From NCBI GenBank assembly GCA_949825025.1, contig OX463779.1, positions 25,898,816 to 25,962,815 on the forward strand: a stretch of DNA of 64,000 nt. The letters run 5' to 3'. The stretch comes from Siphlonurus alternatus (lineage: Eukaryota; Arthropoda; Insecta; Ephemeroptera; Siphlonuridae). Shown one piece after another: positions 60,317-64,000 of this stretch (position 1 is the stretch's first letter; every line of letters begins with the position of its first letter). The notes under the pieces were generated by a model that was not told the DNA's origin, ran no database searches, and saw only the letters and a list, made by a program, of their open reading frames with translations. The translations under genes and the position numbers were made by a program.

Positions 60317-60928
60317 TATGGATGGACGGTTGATTTATTTTCCTAGAAACGCAATACTGAGCTAAAATTGCTAATACACTATTTTAGGCACTGATCAGTG
60401 ATCACTTCGTCCTTTTGTGTACCTCTGCGCGCCGTCGCCAAAAACCTAAAATAAGGGGGAGGGACCGGTATGTCGTGACGTCACAAGCAAATTTCGTCTG
60501 CTATTTTTTAATCTGCGCATGCGTCACCAGGTCACAGAAGTTGCAGAAATTTCTGCTTGTCTAGTCTTGTACAGTCAAATTAATTTATTATTCCCGCCGG
60601 AAGTACTTGGAAACAGCTTGGAAAAGAGAGAATTCTTTCTTTTATTTTTTCATACTTGCAGTTCTGCACAACATTTTTAAAAAGAGTACTGACTTATTTG
60701 CAAAATTTCAAAACTGAAGCATAAACGAAAAGACCAAAAATCTCTCACTTTCGGATATTTCTGGTGAGGAAATAAAAAATAAATTTGATTGTAGCAGGAA
60801 GATTGTTACGTCATTTACGTCATTATTTTTCACAGCTGATGGCTGATGAATTCGCCCAGTTTTTCTGCTTTTAACTTTTACTAATTTTGTAGGATTTATT
60901 AAAAGTATTAAATCCTAAAGCCTTTAAT
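60317..60928. promoter_or_regulatory. Divergent GMPR/SAC1 promoter region with CRE-like sites
   Basis: The 612 bp between the two start codons include a palindromic TGACGTCA at 60476-60483 and two TACGTCA motifs at 60807-60813 and 60816-60822. There is also a small CpG-rich patch (GCGCGCCGTCGCC near 60428). No TATA box is obvious. CRE sites bind CREB/ATF-family factors in animals; use here is inferred. Confidence 0.5.
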
Positions 60929-63848
60929 ATGGCAGCTTCTTGTGATGTATTTGAAGAGCTGTTATTGTAAGTATGCTCACCTAAATTATATAAGTATATA
61001 TGCATATCATAATATGTATGCAGAGTATGCCATATCATATATATCATTATGCATACTGTATGCATAACTATATGTGTACAGTATGCATACATCTAATATA
61101 TTTATATTACATACATATAGGTGTATTATACAGTATCATACAGTGCTGTGTGGGATCCAAACTATAGGGAGATTAGGAAAAAAGAGTTAGAAAAGGTTCA
61201 GCAGAGCTAGGAGGGCTGCTATAGAAGAGTTATGGGAAGATGGAGATTATGAGTCAGATTAGTAACGGACACACGATAAGATCGTATGGAGGGATTAGGT
61301 TCTTATTAGGGAGTGATTGAGAGTTTGGAATGGGAGTCACTTGAGAAAATTGAGGTCATGTCGATTGGGAAATTTGTTTAAAGTTAGAGGTGGCAGGCTG
61401 GGATGACAAGGACGCTAGAGGTAAGGATGGGACACGCCCCCACACGGCCTATCCAGGGACAAGTGATGGCATATGACAATCGCTCTTTTGGAGCCAAAGG
61501 TCTATTTATAAACTCTGCTTAGGATTATTTACGGTTTACGAACAGACCTCTTGGCTCCAAAAGAGCGATCATCACCTGCCATCACTCGTTCCTGGCTAGG
61601 CCGTGTGAATTAAGGCAGCAGCTCCGGGTCCCATCCTTACCTCTAGTGTCCTTGTTTGGTGAGAGAGATTTGGAGAGGTAGATATATTGGGAGAGGGGAT
61701 CATGAGTGGAAGTTGTTAATAGGAGTGATGTGGGGAAGTATTCTTTCCTAGACCAAACGGTGAGGGAGTGGAACTTGTTACTGTCAAGGGTGGTGGAGGC
61801 GGAGAGTTACGAGGGGTTTAAGAGTGTGTTGAGTACATTACGTGTCACCGTGGTATAGCCACATTTGCCGCAAAATGGTATAATCTACATACATACATAC
61901 ATACATACATAACATGACGCCATATCCCTTTACGGGATACAATAAAGTATGCTGGACACCAGTAATATAAAGGAATACTTTGCGTATTGTTAGGGAAAGA
62001 GATGGGCACAAAAATCTCATAGGGTGTTTAGGCGTCTGTTTTATGTGATAGTGGTCTGTAAAAAATATTGGGGGGTGGGAGTATAAAGTATAGGACAATC
62101 AAGCCTTTCTGTAGCTTACCCCCGGAACTTACATAATAATTTTAATGCACATTTCCGCTATCGCTTATGGGATAAAAGATTTGACAAAAAGGAATTAACA
62201 AAAAGTAATCAGAACAGCAGAATTTTCAGGGGTAATTTAAGGCTTGAAAGACTAGGTTGAGGGGAAAATGATAAAATTAATAAGTCAAAACTCCAGTGTA
62301 TGATACCAAGCAGGAGTTTACGTTTAAAAATTTCAGGAAATTTCTTCTGAAGGATTTGTTTCTGATTTCTGGCTATACCATTGAAAATTAAAGCAAAAAC
62401 TGTGTAATAATTCTATTAATTTTCAGACGTAAGCTCTTGCTTGAAAGCCTGTACAATATTGATAATGATTGTGATTTTTTTCCAAAATATTAATACACCA
62501 TTATGAATTATGTATATCTAATCCAGTGAATTCAGCATAAACTATTTGTATTTTCAGGCACATCACTCCAGAAAAAATTTATATAGAGCCTACTGGATAT
62601 AAAGAAGTATTAATGATAGATCGGGTTAGTCAGGATTTATCCGTTCAAGGTACAGTATAATAAAATATAATATGACAAGTGCTGACTCCATTTCTGACTT
62701 GTTTTTCTTGCTTTAGAAAATACTGGGCAAGTGCCTCAGTCTGCAAGTACCAAGCCAATATGTGGTATCATTGGTTTGGTCAAACTAATTGCTGGTCCAT
62801 ACCTAATTGTGATAACTGGTAAGAAGCGTGTAGGTCAAATAAATGGACAGGACATTTGGGTGGTGACAAGCACAGAAGTGATCTCATGCACACGCACTCT
62901 GCTGCACCTGACAGAGAAGCAGGTAAGGTTCAGATATTCTAAAACCTGGCACAATTTTTTGTAATGCTTTTCATCTAATGTCGCAAACAAAAGATATCTC
63001 ACAAATAGAGTATAGTGCCTTCTCATTTTGCCATTTAAGCTACAGTGCCACTTTACTTCTGTACATCAATAAACAAGCTCCTTTTTCTTCAAGTTGTCAA
63101 CAACTTATTTTTACTGCAAATACATTTAAATTTTGAAAATATTTTTAGGCATTCTATTTACACCACATTATTGGAATTGTAATAAAAAATCTTGTGTGTT
63201 TTCAGGCAACAGAAAACAAGACTCTAGTATCCATGATTGAATTTGTACTTGCTGTTCCGTGCTTCTACTTTTCATATTCCTATGATATTACACACACTCT
63301 TCAGAGACTACATAATACAACTCCTGAATTCCTGCAAGTATGTATTGGTGAACTTCAACTAAACAAAAATAATTCTTAATTTGCCTTGCTTTTTCAGATG
63401 CCACTCCATGAGCGAGCAGACCCTAGATTTGTTTGGAATGGATATTTGCTGCATGACTTTGCAAATCAACAGGAAATGAGTCGATATTGCCTTCCTCTGC
63501 TGCATGGATGTATCCTTTTATTCAGTGGTTAATATTCCTCGGTCTCAAGGAGCAATTTTTTATATCACCATTTTAACATTAAATTATTTTATGGTGATCT
63601 TCATATGAATTTTATGTAGATGGTACATATTAAGAAATATGTCCTTGACTCTCCTGTCAGATGTTTCTATCAACTCCTGCAGTTTGAACGGAAAGTCGTT
63701 CTCGTGGTCGCTCGTATCTCGCCGCAGCTGCCAGCGAGCTGGCACGAGGTTCTTCAAGCGAGGGGTGGACGCTGATGGGCAAGTGGCCAACTTCGTGGAG
63801 ACGGAGCAGATCGTTGAGTACCAGGGGGACCGCTGCTCCTTCGTCCAG
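60929..63848 (+). CDS. SACM1L: SAC1 phosphoinositide phosphatase, N-terminal part (runs off right edge)
   Basis: Six exons are visible, 60929-60966, 62558-62649, 62717-62922, 63206-63337, 63398-63509 and 63661-63848. They join in frame to 256 aa, from [19 protein letters not shown] to DRCSFVQ, and continue past the window after a donor GTACAA. Conserved Sac-domain stretches are [61 protein letters not shown] and [13 protein letters not shown]. The catalytic CX5R(T) motif and the two C-terminal membrane helices would lie beyond the right edge. Sac1 is an integral ER/Golgi lipid phosphatase that removes phosphate from PI4P and helps keep the PI4P gradient used in lipid exchange. Intron 1 (1.6 kb) hosts a LINE remnant and a palindrome. 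Confidence 0.96.
61128..61912 (+). mobile_element. Non-LTR (LINE) pol 3' remnant, interrupted by a palindrome
   Basis: Frames read [21 protein letters not shown], then SLEWESLEK, then after the palindrome (61407-61654) [17 protein letters not shown] and [20 protein letters not shown]. It ends in a (CATA)n tail at 61888-61910. These are the thumb and C-terminal signatures of LINE reverse transcriptases. Stops and frame changes make it a fossil. It is the same family as 46084-46878. Confidence 0.78.
61407..61654. mobile_element. Hairpin insertion with MITE-like core, SAC1 intron 1
   Basis: The left arm starts CAAGGACGCTAGAGGTAAGG and the right arm ends CCTTACCTCTAGTGTCCTTG. Arms of about 90 bp include AATCGCTCTTTTGGAGCCAA. 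The centre (61498-61549) starts AGGTCTATTTATAAA and ends TTTACGAACAGACCT, the ends of the 47075 MITE family. It interrupts the LINE remnant. Confidence 0.7.
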
Positions 63849-64000
63849 GTACAAACAGAGAGAGAATATATTTATTAATTCAAGTAGAGAAGAAGTAGGT
63901 GTCCAATATTGTGGAGTACCAGGCAGACTGCTGCTCCATTTGCAAAAAAAAAAAAAATAAATAAATAAATAAAAGCAATAAAAATTAACTTTGACTGTTG

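Overview
This window is a piece of an AT-rich, intron-dense animal nuclear genome. Protein-coding exons are short, bounded by GT-AG (rarely GC-AG) introns, and encode animal-type proteins: a ferlin, the GATOR1 subunit DEPDC5, GMP reductase and the Sac1 phosphoinositide phosphatase. The rest is full of microsatellites, hairpin-forming DNA transposons, LINE remnants and a Ty3/gypsy element. The exon-rich genes and strong similarity of GMPR and DEPDC5 to vertebrate proteins suggest an invertebrate that has kept ancestral introns (a sponge or cnidarian would fit), but the species cannot be fixed from sequence alone.

Layout. Five genes lie on the minus strand. They are the 5' end of a coiled-coil gene (1-684, running off the left edge), a secreted repeat-rich protein of unknown family (4642-8675), a 29-exon type II-like ferlin (10966-22363), a roughly 30-exon DEPDC5 gene (24262-44225) and a six-exon GMP reductase gene (56250-60316). 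A sixth gene, SAC1/SACM1L, starts on the plus strand at 60929 and runs off the right edge. It is divergent from GMPR across about 0.6 kb that carries CRE-like sites. Exon coordinates were read by hand from splice signals. The reading frame closes exactly over the assembled exons of the ferlin (1552 aa), GMPR (348 aa) and, with one doubtful junction, DEPDC5 (about 1546 aa).

Between DEPDC5 and GMPR (44.2-56.2 kb) there is a transposon cluster. It holds two hAT-type MITEs with 8-bp target duplications, a LINE remnant cut by a palindromic TTAA element, a pair of near-identical 544-bp elements in head-to-head orientation that each keep their own target duplication, and a young gypsy element with almost identical LTRs and a frameshift in pol. 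Palindromic TTAA elements recur at 23.7, 31.5, 34.7, 46.4 and 56.9 kb. The DEPDC5 intron at 30.97-36.79 kb carries a 2.46-kb hAT-ended element, a nested 0.8-kb palindrome and a 236-bp (AT)n tract.

The genes do not form a pathway. DEPDC5 (amino-acid sensing to mTORC1), GMPR (purine interconversion), Sac1 (PI4P turnover) and ferlin (membrane fusion) are neighbours by position only. The most unusual items are the twin inverted elements at 47.7-48.8 kb, the recurrent hairpin elements, a duplicated in-frame micro-exon in DEPDC5, and the unrecognised secreted protein with internal repeats.
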